Positions 19,296 through 28,311 are shown, counted from the stretch's first letter. The stretch is DNA of 64,000 nt from Sva-07 sp963793335 (GCA_963793335.1 CAWBZS010000016.1:77650-141649); one strand, 5' to 3'. Notes: generated from the sequence alone by a model not told the origin. Made by a program: numbers and translations.

Positions 19296-19739
19296 TCAGG
19301 TGTTGAACTCGTAGCCGCCCGGCTTGAAGATCATGAGATAGAGCGACACCACCAGGATCAGGTGTGTGATCCCGATGCCGGCGGCCATGATCTTGCGAGC
19401 GCCCTCGCTCGGGTCGACGAGCGCCGGACGGATCATGAACCAGCTGACCACCAACGAGATCAGCCACAGCAGGATCGTCGCCGTCACGAACGGGGTGCCG
19501 ACCAGGTCGATCTTGCCGACGCCCGCCATGCCCATACCGGCGACCCACAGCAGCACCAGCGCGGGAAACACCAAGCGCATGTGCAGGCGTGCGACCTCGG
19601 TGGTCGCACCAGCGCGTTGAAGACGCGGGTAGAGAAAGAGCGGTCCGAACGCGGCGATGGCCGACAGGAGGTGAACGAAGTACAAGATCCGGTAGAGATC
19701 GTTGTTCTCGGGGACGAGGATGGCGAGCACGGACGGCAC
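19296..19739 (-). CDS. Four-helix membrane protein, DUF2269-like
   Basis: This 147-residue protein has four transmembrane helices, starting with LYRILYFVHLLSAIAAFGPLFLYP. The histidine in the first helix and the PALVLLWVAGMGMAG segment resemble the DUF2269 family of small integral membrane proteins. Function is unknown. It starts at GTG 19739 and is divergent from miaB. Confidence 0.7.
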   Translation of the reverse strand: MPSVLAILVPENNDLYRILYFVHLLSAIAAFGPLFLYPRLQRAGATTEVARLHMRLVFPALVLLWVAGMGMAGVGKIDLVGTPFVTATILLWLISLVVSWFMIRPALVDPSEGARKIMAAGIGITHLILVVSLYLMIFKPGGYEFNT

Positions 19740-19816
19740 GCTATCGACACCCGGCTCCGAGCGGAAAGGCCGACGCCAGGGCCTTCGAGAGGTTGGCGTC
19801 GATAGCCTCGGAACGC

Positions 19817-21238
19817 ATGTCCCGCAGCTACGTCGTGCGCACCTACGGGTGTCAGATGAACGAGCACGATTCCGAGCGGATCTCCGGATTGCTCGATGCC
19901 GACGGACTGGTGCGTGTCGACGACGAGGCCGACGCCGACGTCGTGGTGCTCAACACGTGTTGCATTCGTGAGAACGCCGACAACAAGCTCTACGGCAACC
20001 TGGGGCACCTGAAGACCTGGAAGCACGAGCGTGAGGGTCGCCAGATCGTGGTGTCCGGCTGCCTCGCCCAGAAGGACCAGGAGCTCGTGGCCGAGCGCGC
20101 CGGCCACGTCGATGTGGTGATGGGCACCCACAACGTGCACCGTGCGGCCGAGCTCTTGACGCAGGCGCGCACGTCCGAGCGTCCGATCACGGAGATCCTC
20201 ACCGAGGCCGTGATCGATGACCAGGCGCTGTTCCCGTCAGCGTTGCCCGCTCGTCGTGAAACGTCCTACAACGCATGGGTCACGATCCAGATCGGATGTG
20301 ACAACAACTGCGCGTTCTGCATCGTGCCTGCCGTGCGCGGGGTCGAGATCAGTCGGCCCTACGTCGACATCCTGGCCGAGGCGACCGACCTCGCCGCCGC
20401 TGGTGTCACCGAGGTCACGCTGCTCGGTCAGAACGTCAACAGCTACGGACGCGACCTGCAGCTCGATGCTCGCCGAGCGGGCGACGACACGGCGCGCCTG
20501 CGGCCGCTGTTTGCCGACCTGCTTCGTGATGTGGGTGCGATCGACGGCATTCGACGCGTGCGCTACACCAGCCCCCACCCCAAGGACATGCGTCCGGACA
20601 CCTTCGCCGCGATGGCAGAGACGCCGGAGGTGTGCGAGCACCTCCACTACCCACTGCAAGCGGGGAGCGACCGAGTGCTTGCACTGATGCACCGGGGCTA
20701 CACGGCCGAGCGGTACCTCGAACGGCTCGCCCAAGCGCGCGCAACGATCGACGACCTCGCCGTGTCGACCGACATCATCGTCGGATTCCCCGGCGAAACC
20801 GAGGCCGACTTCGAGCAGACGCTGGCGGTCGCAGCCGAAGCCGAATACGACTACGCCTACACGTTCATCTTCTCGCCTCGCACTGGAACCGAAGCGGCGT
20901 CGATGGAGGAGCACTTCGTCGACCCGGGCGTGATCACCGAGCGATTCGAGCGTCTTCGGCTGGTGGTCGAGCGAGCAGCGCTGCGTCGCCACGAAGCACG
21001 CGTCGGACGGATCGAGGAGGTGCTGGTCGAGGGGCCCAGCAAGCGCAATCGCGACGTCACGAGCGGTCGAACACGACAGAACAAGCTCGTGCACTTCGTC
21101 TCCCCACGTCCGCTGCGTAGCGGGAGCTATGCCACCGTGCGTGTGACACGCGCTGCACCGCACTTCCTCGAAGGAGACTTCGTCGACTTCATTTCGGAGC
21201 CCACGCACAAGCTCCGGATTCCCGTCGCTGCGCTCTGA
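19817..21238 (+). CDS. miaB: tRNA-2-methylthio-N6-dimethylallyladenosine synthase MiaB
   Basis: MiaB adds the methylthio group to isopentenyl-adenosine 37 of tRNA, acting after MiaA. The 473-residue protein has the N-terminal UPF0004 domain with three cluster cysteines (YGCQMNEHDSE, NTCCIRE, SGCLAQ). It then has the radical-SAM CxxxCxxC motif (GCDNNCAFCIVP), YTSPHPKDM, and a C-terminal TRAM domain. The ATG at 19817 has TAGCCT 8 nt upstream (19803-19808). The longer upstream frame is shadow of the DUF2269-like gene. miaA follows two genes on, so the modification pathway is clustered. Confidence 0.97.
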   Translation: MSRSYVVRTYGCQMNEHDSERISGLLDADGLVRVDDEADADVVVLNTCCIRENADNKLYGNLGHLKTWKHEREGRQIVVSGCLAQKDQELVAERAGHVDVVMGTHNVHRAAELLTQARTSERPITEILTEAVIDDQALFPSALPARRETSYNAWVTIQIGCDNNCAFCIVPAVRGVEISRPYVDILAEATDLAAAGVTEVTLLGQNVNSYGRDLQLDARRAGDDTARLRPLFADLLRDVGAIDGIRRVRYTSPHPKDMRPDTFAAMAETPEVCEHLHYPLQAGSDRVLALMHRGYTAERYLERLAQARATIDDLAVSTDIIVGFPGETEADFEQTLAVAAEAEYDYAYTFIFSPRTGTEAASMEEHFVDPGVITERFERLRLVVERAALRRHEARVGRIEEVLVEGPSKRNRDVTSGRTRQNKLVHFVSPRPLRSGSYATVRVTRAAPHFLEGDFVDFISEPTHKLRIPVAAL

Positions 21239-21260
21239 GCGACGAAGTAGCGTTCTCGCA

Positions 21261-21563
21261 ATGACTGAATCGACGGTCGATCCCCAGCTCGCGGACTACC
21301 GCGACAGCATCGACAACATCGACGCCGCACTCGTGCATCTGCTCGCCGAACGGTTCAAGATCACCAAGGCGGTCGGGCGGTACAAGGCCAAGGTCGATCT
21401 GCCGGCCGCGGACGAGGGTCGCGAGCGCATCCAGATCGAACGATTGCGCGCGCTCGCGGAGAACGCCGGTCTCGACCCAGCGTTCACGGAGAAGTTCCTG
21501 CGCTTCATCGTGGCCGAAGTGATCCACCATCATCAGCGAATCGCCGAGGGCGAGCAGTTCTGA
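21261..21563 (+). CDS. Chorismate mutase, AroQ class
   Basis: This 100-residue all-helical protein matches monofunctional AroQ-type chorismate mutases, which convert chorismate to prephenate for phenylalanine and tyrosine. RDSIDNIDAALVHLLAERFKITKAVGRYK carries the expected Arg and Lys contacts, and the C-terminal helix has FLRFIVAEVIHHHQ. TAGCGT at 21248-21253 is 7 nt before the ATG. It lies between miaB and miaA; the class II DAHP synthase, its usual partner in actinobacteria, is 31 kb away at 52432. Confidence 0.9.
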   Translation: MTESTVDPQLADYRDSIDNIDAALVHLLAERFKITKAVGRYKAKVDLPAADEGRERIQIERLRALAENAGLDPAFTEKFLRFIVAEVIHHHQRIAEGEQF

Positions 21564-21595
21564 CTCCGTCAGCGACGCCGGTCGCCCCGGTTCGG

Positions 21596-22498
21596 GTGGC
21601 GATCGTCGGGCCGACCGCGTCGGGCAAGTCCGCCGTTGCGGTCGCAGTGGCGCGCCAGGTCGCCGGCATGGGGACCCAGGTCGAGTTGGTCTCGATCGAC
21701 AGCATGCAGGTGTACCGAGGGATGGACATCGGGACCGCCAAGCCGAGCCTCGCCGAGCGTGCCGACGTCCCTCATCATCTGCTCGATCTCGTCGACCCAT
21801 CGGACGAGTTCACCGTCGCAGACTTCCGGACCGCGTACGCCGGCGCGATCGGCTCGATCGCCGAGCGGGGTGCGCGGGCGCTCCTCGTGGGCGGCACCGG
21901 TCTGTACCACCGGGTGGTGATCGACGACTTCGACCTTCCGGGCCAGTGGCCGGACGTGCGCGAGGAGTTGGAGCAGGTGATCGACACGGCGCTGCTGTAC
22001 GAACGGCTCCGCGAACTCGACCCCGATGCGGCGGCCAAGATGGAGCCGAGCAATCGACGCCGGGTGACCCGTGCGCTCGAGGTCACCATCGGAGGCGGCC
22101 GGCCCTTCAGTTCCTTCGGTCCGGGCGTCGACGACTATTCGCCGTCGCCGGTGGCTCAGGTCGGACTCCGATGGCCACGAGCGGTCCTGCGCGGGCGCAT
22201 CGCGCAGCGGGTGTCGACGATGATCGACGACGGTCTCGTCGCCGAAGTCGAGCGCCTCGCAGCGCTCGGTTTCTCGCGAACCGCCCGACAGGCGCTCGGC
22301 TACAAGGAAATCCTCGCCGCGCTCGACGGGGAGATGAGTCAGGATGAAGCCATCGCCACCATCGTCACCAGAACCCAACAATTCGCCGTCCGCCAAGAAC
22401 GCTGGTTCCGTCGGGATCCACGCGTACGCTGGATCGACGTCGACGATGACCCCGTTGCCGAGGCAGCACCGGCCGTGATCGACGCCCTCACCTCATGA
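21596..22498 (+). CDS. miaA: tRNA dimethylallyltransferase MiaA
   Basis: MiaA transfers the dimethylallyl group to N6 of A37 in tRNAs reading UNN codons. The 300-residue protein has the P-loop GPTASGKSA at its start, SIDSMQVYRGMDIGTAKPS with the catalytic Asp, HHLLDLVDPSDEF, and the late RTARQALGYKEIL element. It starts at GTG 21596, 30 bp after the chorismate mutase stop, and its stop overlaps the dapF start (ATGA). Confidence 0.97.
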   Translation: MAIVGPTASGKSAVAVAVARQVAGMGTQVELVSIDSMQVYRGMDIGTAKPSLAERADVPHHLLDLVDPSDEFTVADFRTAYAGAIGSIAERGARALLVGGTGLYHRVVIDDFDLPGQWPDVREELEQVIDTALLYERLRELDPDAAAKMEPSNRRRVTRALEVTIGGGRPFSSFGPGVDDYSPSPVAQVGLRWPRAVLRGRIAQRVSTMIDDGLVAEVERLAALGFSRTARQALGYKEILAALDGEMSQDEAIATIVTRTQQFAVRQERWFRRDPRVRWIDVDDDPVAEAAPAVIDALTS

Positions 22499-23299
22499 GC
22501 ACCCTCTCCGTCACCAAGCATCATGGTCTCGGCAATGACTTCATCGTCGCGTTCCACCCCGACGTCGACGATCTGGCGGCGCTCGCTCGGCATCTCTGCG
22601 ACCGACGGCGTGGGATCGGCGCCGATGGCCTGCTCATCGCCGAGTCGCACGACGGCTACGCCGCACGGATGACGCTCTACAACGCCGATGGTTCACGGGC
22701 AGAGATCAGTGGCAACGGAATCCGTTGTTTCGCACAGGCGCTTGCGGCATCGCGTGGCACGCTGGCGGATCAGCTGATCCTCACCGATGCGGGGGACCGG
22801 CTCGTCCAGCTCGCGCCCACCGATGATCCGAGCACGATCAACGCGACCGTCGACATGGGCTCGGTGACCCAACTCGCCGAGCCGGCTGGCTGGGCCGCAC
22901 TCGGATGTCATCCGGATCGACCGGTGGCGCATCTCAGCCTCGGCAACCCACACAGCGTGGTCGGCGTCGACGAGGTCGACGCCGTGGACCTCGCCCAGCT
23001 CGGCGGACAGGTACCGCACGTCAATCTCGAGATCGTCGAACCCGGTCCCGAACCCAACGCCATCACCATGCGGGTCCATCGAGCGCGGCGCGGGAATCAC
23101 CGAGGCGTGCGGTTCCGGTGCGTGCGCCTCGGCCCATGCCGCACGTTCGTGGGGGCTGGTCGCTCGGGGTGCCGAGGAGGTCGTCGTGCACATGGACGGC
23201 GGCACGGCGACCGTCTCGTTCGCAGCCGATGCGCCCGATCGAGCGGTGCTCACTGGCCCCGCCACCCATGTCGCCACCATCACGATCGAGGTTCCATGA
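22495..23299 (+). pseudogene. dapF: Diaminopimelate epimerase, frameshifted
   Basis: DapF converts LL- to meso-diaminopimelate for lysine and peptidoglycan. The first 195 residues are normal: KHHGLGNDFIV, GADGLLI, NADGSRAEISGNGIRCFAQ with the first catalytic Cys, and LGNPHSVV. The frame then breaks near 23076-23083. The correct end continues in the +1 frame (ERGAGITEACGSGACASA, carrying the second catalytic Cys) to a TGA at 23297-23299 that overlaps hflX. Removing one C after the His codon restores the usual V-x-ERGAG motif exactly. Left as is, the shifted frame runs without a stop into hflX and gives a false 702-residue fusion. The gene is normally essential, so sequence error is the likeliest cause. 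Confidence 0.9.
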
Positions 23300-24603
23300 G
23301 CAACACCCCCTACAACGAGGCGCTCGCTGGCACGCTCATCGACCGCACGATCCGAGAGAAGATCGTGCTGGTGGCCGTCGGTGATCCTCGCGAGGCGGAC
23401 GACGCCATCGACGCAAGCCTCGACGAGCTGGCGTTGCTGGTCGACACCGCCGGTGCCGACGTGGTCGCGCGCATGGTGCAACGGCGCGACAGCCCGGATC
23501 ACACCTGGTACATCGGCAAGGGCAAGGCGGAGGAACTCAAGCAACTGTGCCTCGCCGTCGATGCCGACACCGTGGTGTTCGACAACGAGCTGTCGCCCGG
23601 TCAGCAGTACAACCTCGAGAAGCTGTTGGGACGTACGGCGATCGATCGCACCGCGGTGATCCTCGACATCTTCGGCCAGAACGCGCACACCCTCGAGGGC
23701 AAGGCGCAGGTCGAGCTCGCCCTCCTGCGGTATCGCTTGCCTCGGCTTCGACGCGGAGCCGACGCAAAGCTCTCGCAGCAGCGCGGCGGCGTCGGGGCCC
23801 GATTCGGTGGTGGCGAGACCAAGATCGAAGTCGATCGTCGACGCATCATGCGACGGATCAACAAGCTCGAGCGCGACCTCGACTCGCTCGCCGAGACGCG
23901 GTCGCTCCAGCGCAAGGGTCGCAGCCGAAGCGGGCTGGGCTCGGTCGCCATCGTCGGGTACACCAACGCCGGCAAGTCGTCGTTGCTCAACCGTCTGACC
24001 GATTCGGGAGTGCTGGCCGAGGATCGCTTGTTCGCCACGCTCGACCCGACCACCCGCCGCCTGGCATTGCCGGGAGGCGAACCCGTGCTGCTGTCCGACA
24101 CGGTCGGCTTCATCAATCGTCTGCCGCATGGACTCGTCGAATCGTTCAAGGGAACGCTCGAGGTCGCCGCGATGGCTGACTACCTGGTGCACGTCGTCGA
24201 TGCAAGCGCCCCGGATCCGGTCGGCCAGATCGATGCGGTCCACGAGGTGCTGGGCGCAATCGACGCCGCTGCAGTGCCCGAGCTGCTCGTCTTCAACAAG
24301 GCAGACCTGGCGCCGGGCGTCGCGGCGCAGCTGGTCGCCGACCACCCCGGTTCCATCGCCGTGTCGGCCGTCACGGGCGAGGGGATCGACGTGTTCCTGC
24401 GGACGATGGCGGACCGGTTGCGTTCGCTGAGCGTCGTGCATGAGCTGGTCGTGCCCTATGACCGCGGCGACGTGCTGGCCGCAGTGCACCGCGAAGGTGA
24501 GGTGGTGTCGGTGGCCGACGGCGCTGAGGCATGGACCATTCGAGCGAGGCTTTCCGACGCGTCAGCGGGGCGGCTCTCGGAGTTTGCAACGGGGTCGTCG
24601 TGA
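23296..24603 (+). CDS. hflX: Ribosome-associated GTPase HflX
   Basis: HflX is a GTPase that binds the 50S subunit and splits stalled ribosomes. The 435-residue protein has the N-terminal domain with YIGKGKAEELK and VFDNELSPGQQYNLEK, the linker helices (GGGETKIEVDRR), then the G domain with G1 GYTNAGKSS, G3 DTVGFINRLP, G4 NKAD and G5 SAVTG. The ATG at 23296 overlaps the true dapF stop by four bases and the dapC start overlaps its own stop, so miaA-dapF-hflX-dapC read as one operon. Confidence 0.96.
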   Translation: MSNTPYNEALAGTLIDRTIREKIVLVAVGDPREADDAIDASLDELALLVDTAGADVVARMVQRRDSPDHTWYIGKGKAEELKQLCLAVDADTVVFDNELSPGQQYNLEKLLGRTAIDRTAVILDIFGQNAHTLEGKAQVELALLRYRLPRLRRGADAKLSQQRGGVGARFGGGETKIEVDRRRIMRRINKLERDLDSLAETRSLQRKGRSRSGLGSVAIVGYTNAGKSSLLNRLTDSGVLAEDRLFATLDPTTRRLALPGGEPVLLSDTVGFINRLPHGLVESFKGTLEVAAMADYLVHVVDASAPDPVGQIDAVHEVLGAIDAAAVPELLVFNKADLAPGVAAQLVADHPGSIAVSAVTGEGIDVFLRTMADRLRSLSVVHELVVPYDRGDVLAAVHREGEVVSVADGAEAWTIRARLSDASAGRLSEFATGSS

Positions 24604-25727
24604 CCGAAGGGTTCGTTCCGCCGCCGTACCCGTACGATCGCCTCGACCGGATCAAGCCGATCGCTGGGGCGCACCCGGGCGGCAGTGTCGACCTGTCGAT
24701 CGGGACACCGTTCGACCCGCCGCCCCCCTCGGTGATCGCTGCGCTGTCGAACAGTGGCACCGAGCGGTCGTATCCACCGAGCATCGGAACCGTCGCCTTC
24801 CGGGAAGCGGCGCAGCGGTGGGTCCAACGCCGCTTCGACATCGACGTGCCGGTTGATCAGATCGGCGCGACGATCGGTTCGAAGGAGTTCGTCGCGACCC
24901 TGCCCCAGTGGATGCAGTTGCGTACCCCGGGCCGAGACACGGTCCTCTATCCGGCGATTGCGTACCCGAGCTACGAGATGGGCGCCATCCTGGCGGGCTG
25001 TCGGCCGGTGCCGGTGCCGATGCGACCCGACGGCCGTCTCGATCTCACCGCGATCGACCCCGACGACGCCGCGCGGGCGCTGCTGCTCTGGGTGAACAGC
25101 CCTGGCAACCCGACCGGTGCGCTCGACGATCTCGATGCCGCAGCGGCGTGGGGGAGAGCGCATGGTGTCCCCGTCTTCTCCGACGAGTGCTATGTCGAGT
25201 TCACGTGGTCAGGGCCCGGCCGCACCATCCTCGAGACGGGACTGCAGGGCGTGGTTGCCGTGCACTCGCTGTCGAAGCGGTCGAACCTCGCCGGGGTGCG
25301 AGTCGGGTTCTACGCTGGCGATCCCGACCTCGTGAGCTACCTCCAGGAAGTGCGCAAACACGTCGGGATGATGGTGCCCGGACCCGCTCAGGCAGCAGCG
25401 ATCGCCGCGCTCGACGACGACGAGCATGTCGAGCAGCAACGCACCAGGTATCTGGGCCGGTTGGAGTTGCTGGCGTCGGTGTTGTCCGAGTGGTCCGGGC
25501 GACCCGTCGCCCGTCCTGCTGGTGCGTTCTACCTCTGGATTCCGGTCGAGGACGGATGGGACTACGCCGAACGCCTGGCCGCGGACGGCGGTGCGATCGT
25601 CAGTCCTGGCGAGTTCTATGGCGCCGACGGGGCGCGGTTCGTGCGCGTCGCCGTGGTGCAACCAGACGAGCGGATCCAGTTGGTGGCCGACCGTCTGTCG
25701 GCAGCACGACGTGTTCATGACGCATGA
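24600..25727 (+). CDS. dapC: Succinyldiaminopimelate transaminase DapC
   Basis: This 375-residue class I/II aminotransferase makes the amino-group transfer before DapE/DapF in meso-DAP synthesis. PLP-fold motifs are LSIGTPFDPPP, AYPSYEMGAILAG, VNSPGNPTGA, SDECYVEF and the lysine loop HSLSKRSNLAGVRVGF with the Schiff-base Lys. The DapC assignment rests on actinobacterial similarity and on proximity to dapF. The start is GTG 24600, overlapping the hflX stop. Confidence 0.9.
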   Translation: MTEGFVPPPYPYDRLDRIKPIAGAHPGGSVDLSIGTPFDPPPPSVIAALSNSGTERSYPPSIGTVAFREAAQRWVQRRFDIDVPVDQIGATIGSKEFVATLPQWMQLRTPGRDTVLYPAIAYPSYEMGAILAGCRPVPVPMRPDGRLDLTAIDPDDAARALLLWVNSPGNPTGALDDLDAAAAWGRAHGVPVFSDECYVEFTWSGPGRTILETGLQGVVAVHSLSKRSNLAGVRVGFYAGDPDLVSYLQEVRKHVGMMVPGPAQAAAIAALDDDEHVEQQRTRYLGRLELLASVLSEWSGRPVARPAGAFYLWIPVEDGWDYAERLAADGGAIVSPGEFYGADGARFVRVAVVQPDERIQLVADRLSAARRVHDA

Positions 25728-26562
25728 TGAATCGACAGCGATCATGACGACCGAGACGACGCCGCAGACCGCCGTCGCCAGCCGCCGGAGCGGTCGCTTG
25801 GTCGGCCTCGGCGTACTCGTGCTGGTCGGCATGGTGATCGTTGCCGGGGTGCTGTGGTTCGCAGGTGGACAACGACGAGCCGACAACGTGGCCAACTTTG
25901 CACGGGCGCCGGTTGGTTGCGACACCACGCTCGATTTCGATCGCACCGGGGAGTTCGTCGTGTTCGTCGAGACCACGGGTCGGCTCGACGTCCTCGCAGG
26001 GGCCTGTGATGCTGCACTCGACTACGACCGCGAGGCAGACGACGACTTGGCAATGCAGTTGGCGCCCGGGTTGTTGCTCACCGATCCGGAAGGGAGCCCT
26101 GTCGACATCGTCGTGACGCCCGGGGGCGACTACGACGTCGACGGATTCGTCGGTACGGCCTCCTGGATCGTCACGATCGACGAGCCCGGTGACTACGTGC
26201 TCACCGTGTCGTCCATCGGTGGGGACCCGTTCGCGATTGCCGTCGGGCGGTCGGCTGATGACGGGGTGGGGCCGCTGCGCTTGGGCGCTGTTGTCGCGGT
26301 GATCATCGGGCTGGTCGTGGGCGGTGCGCTCCTCGTGGTGGGCAGCCGACGAACATTTGAACCCGAGGAGCCATCGGCCGAGTGGACACCATCCACGCCG
26401 TCGTGGCCGTCGAGCCCGCCCGGTTTCCCGGTGCCACCACCGACGACGGGCGCCGTTGGTCCGCCGACCCCGTCCGGACGTTCCCAGGGAACGAACGACG
26501 GACCCGACACGCCTGCTCCGCCAGCATCACCATGGGGGCCGCCATCGGCCCCGTCGAGCTGA
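25717..26562 (+). CDS. Hypothetical membrane protein with Pro-rich tail
   Basis: This 281-residue protein has a transmembrane helix near residues 31-50, an outer domain of about 130 residues that looks all-beta (GDYVLTVSSIGGDPFAIAVG), a second helix near residues 190-210 and a Pro/Ser-rich cytoplasmic tail (PPSAPSS at the end). Tails like this occur in actinobacterial envelope proteins. No family is recognised. The start could be ATG 25717 (overlapping dapC by 11 bp) or ATG 25744. It is likely the last gene of the operon; lexA converges on it. Confidence 0.7.
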   Translation: MTHDESTAIMTTETTPQTAVASRRSGRLVGLGVLVLVGMVIVAGVLWFAGGQRRADNVANFARAPVGCDTTLDFDRTGEFVVFVETTGRLDVLAGACDAALDYDREADDDLAMQLAPGLLLTDPEGSPVDIVVTPGGDYDVDGFVGTASWIVTIDEPGDYVLTVSSIGGDPFAIAVGRSADDGVGPLRLGAVVAVIIGLVVGGALLVVGSRRTFEPEEPSAEWTPSTPSWPSSPPGFPVPPPTTGAVGPPTPSGRSQGTNDGPDTPAPPASPWGPPSAPSS

Positions 26563-26598
26563 CGCAACCCGGACCCGACGGGGCGTGGCGTTCGACGG

Positions 26599-27228
26599 TC
26601 AGTAGCGACGCATCACGGTGACGACCTTGCCGTAGATCTCCACCTCGTCGGCACCGAACTGCATGGGCTCCATGTCGGCATTCGCCGGTGTCAGCGTGAC
26701 CTCGGCGCCCGAGCGGCTGTAGGTCTTGATCGTCGCTTCCCCTCCGGGGATGCCGGCGACGATGATGTCGCCGTTGTTCGGATTGGCGATCTGGGTGGCC
26801 ACCACGAAATCACCATCGAGGATGCCGAGTTCGATCATCGACTCGCCGCGCACCCGCAGCATGAACAGCTCCCCGTCGCCGGTGAAGTCGACCGGTACAG
26901 GCAGGAGTTCTTCGACGTTCTCCTCTGCGAGCACATCCGTTCCGGCGGCAACATCGCCGAGCAGCGGGATGTGCCGGACGGGCCGCCGCTCCATCATGGC
27001 GCCGCTGTTGGTGTCGTATCGCACCTCGATCGCCCGCGGCTTGGTGGGGTCGCGGCGAAGATAGCCGAGCCGTTGGAGCGTGTTGAGATGCGTGTGGACC
27101 GTCGACGGCGACGTGAGGCCGACGGCGTCGCCGATCTCTCGGACCGATGGGGGATAGCCGCGCTCACGGATCTGCTGTTCGATGAACTCGAGGATCGTTC
27201 GTTGCCGTGTGCTGATCGTGGGAGCCAT
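26599..27228 (-). CDS. lexA: SOS repressor LexA
   Basis: LexA represses SOS genes until RecA filaments stimulate its self-cleavage. The 209-residue protein has the N-terminal winged helix (RQRTILEFIEQQIRERGYPPSVREIG, SPSTVHTHLNTLQRLGYLRR), the cleavage region around LLGDVAAGTDVLAEE with the Ala-Gly bond, and the S24 peptidase residues: catalytic Ser in RVRGESMIELGI and Lys in EATIKTYS. The start ATG at 27228 has TACGCT on the minus strand 6 nt upstream and TTGACC 17 bp before that. LexA boxes in front imply autoregulation. Confidence 0.98.
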   Translation of the reverse strand: MAPTISTRQRTILEFIEQQIRERGYPPSVREIGDAVGLTSPSTVHTHLNTLQRLGYLRRDPTKPRAIEVRYDTNSGAMMERRPVRHIPLLGDVAAGTDVLAEENVEELLPVPVDFTGDGELFMLRVRGESMIELGILDGDFVVATQIANPNNGDIIVAGIPGGEATIKTYSRSGAEVTLTPANADMEPMQFGADEVEIYGKVVTVMRRY

Positions 27229-27234
27229 ACGAAC

Positions 27235-27289
27235 AGCGTAGTGATCATCGTCGTTGCGGTCAAACATCTGTACCGAGAACAACTGTTCG
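27235..27289 (-). promoter_or_regulatory. lexA promoter and upstream LexA-like box
   Basis: Read on the minus strand, TTGACC is followed after 17 bp by TACGCT (27235-27240), 6 nt before the lexA ATG. This is a near-ideal promoter with a leaderless start. Directly upstream of the -35 is cgaacagttgttct (27276-27289), a LexA box with one mismatch from CGAAC-N4-GTTCG. Confidence 0.85.
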
Positions 27290-27329
27290 AATTCGGCTTG
27301 ACGCTGCGGTGGTTTCCTGGTTGACTGTA

Positions 27330-27343
27330 CGAACAGCCGTTCG
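27330..27343. promoter_or_regulatory. LexA box between lexA and the LysM gene
   Basis: The sequence cgaacagccgttcg is a perfect CGAAC-N4-GTTCG palindrome. It is 75 bp upstream of the preferred ATG of the LysM gene and 102 bp upstream of lexA, so it probably controls the LysM gene and may also act on lexA. Confidence 0.92.
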
Positions 27344-27417
27344 TGAACCGCCTGGAGAACGAACACGATGTATCACTTGATCGAACACGTCGAACGAACC
27401 GAAGCCCGGAGCAGACC

Positions 27418-27801
27418 ATGACCGCCGCCATCCGCACCCGTCACAGCCACGACTACCTCCGTGTCGAGCGTCGCCACGCCACGCCGGTCCGTCCGAACTA
27501 TGCCGTCCGGCGGGCGATGGCCACCGTGGTCGCCGTGATCCTGATCGCCACCGCCGCTGTTGCCGTGTCAGCGATGGTGGGTGCCGTCGTCGATGTCGGG
27601 GGCCGGCCTGCCGCTGCCTCCGACATCGACACGAGCACGTCGGGCGCCGAGCGTCATCACGTGGCCAAGCCTGGCGACACGCTGTGGTCCGTCGCCAACA
27701 GCTACCGCGGTGAGATCGCTCGCGATCGCTACCTCGACGCCCTCATCTCGCTCAACGGGGGCACACGCATTCAAGCTGGTCAGGCGATCCGGCTTCCCTG
27801 A
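27418..27801 (+). CDS. LysM-domain membrane protein, probable SOS cell-division inhibitor
   Basis: This protein of about 127 residues (ATG 27418; a GTG at 27343 would add 25 residues but overlaps the LexA box) has one transmembrane helix (ATVVAVILIATAAVAVSAMV) and a C-terminal LysM domain (VAKPGDTLWSVANSYRGEIAR...LNGGTRIQAGQAIRLP) that would bind peptidoglycan outside. The arrangement, divergent from lexA with a LexA box and followed by nrdR, matches mycobacterial Rv2719c and is comparable to YneA of Bacillus. Those are SOS-induced proteins that delay cell division. The function here is inferred from domain and synteny. Confidence 0.85.
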   Translation: MTAAIRTRHSHDYLRVERRHATPVRPNYAVRRAMATVVAVILIATAAVAVSAMVGAVVDVGGRPAAASDIDTSTSGAERHHVAKPGDTLWSVANSYRGEIARDRYLDALISLNGGTRIQAGQAIRLP

Positions 27802-27849
27802 GCTGGCCTCTGCCGGCGACACCATGTCCTCGAGCGGTAACGTGCATGC

Positions 27850-28311
27850 GTGCTCTGCCCCGCCTGTCGCGCCGATGACACCAAGGTGGTCGACTCCCGG
27901 ATCGCCGAGGAGGGCAGCGCCATCCGGAGGCGGCGCGAGTGTCTGTCGTGTTCGCAGCGCTTCACCACCTTCGAGCGCGTCGATCACGCCCCACTCACCG
28001 TGGTGAAGTCGCACGGTGGTACCGAGCCGTTCGATCGGAGCAAGCTGATCGGGGGGCTGCGAGCGGCGACGAAGGGCCGCAACGTGACCGACGACCAGCT
28101 GCGGACGCTGATCGGCGCCGTCGAGGAGTCGATGCGACTGCTCGGCCCCACGGTGAACAGCGCCAGCATCGGCGTCGCCGTGCTCGAACAGCTCCGGCGC
28201 GTCGACGACGTCGCGTACCTCCGGTTCGCCAGCGTCTACAAGGACTTCGATGCGGCGGCTGACTTCCACCGAGAGCTCGAGCTGCTCGAGAAGTCAGCTG
28301 CGACGCCGTAG
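27850..28311 (+). CDS. nrdR: Transcriptional repressor NrdR
   Basis: NrdR senses ATP/dATP and represses ribonucleotide reductase genes. The 153-residue protein has the N-terminal zinc ribbon (CPAC with ECLSC) and the ATP-cone domain starting VVKSHGGTEPFDRSKLIGGL. The start is GTG 27850, with TAACGT at 27838-27843, 6 nt upstream. Its probable target nrdJ lies 1 kb downstream. The 3' end overlaps the converging RibD-like gene by 18 bp. Confidence 0.97.
   Translation: MLCPACRADDTKVVDSRIAEEGSAIRRRRECLSCSQRFTTFERVDHAPLTVVKSHGGTEPFDRSKLIGGLRAATKGRNVTDDQLRTLIGAVEESMRLLGPTVNSASIGVAVLEQLRRVDDVAYLRFASVYKDFDAAADFHRELELLEKSAATP

Noticed and set aside
22495..24603. A single 702-residue DapF-HflX fusion protein
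   Set aside because: The middle 70 residues are Arg-rich nonsense, whereas the +1 frame gives a perfect DapF C terminus ending at the hflX start. This is a frameshift artefact, not a fusion.
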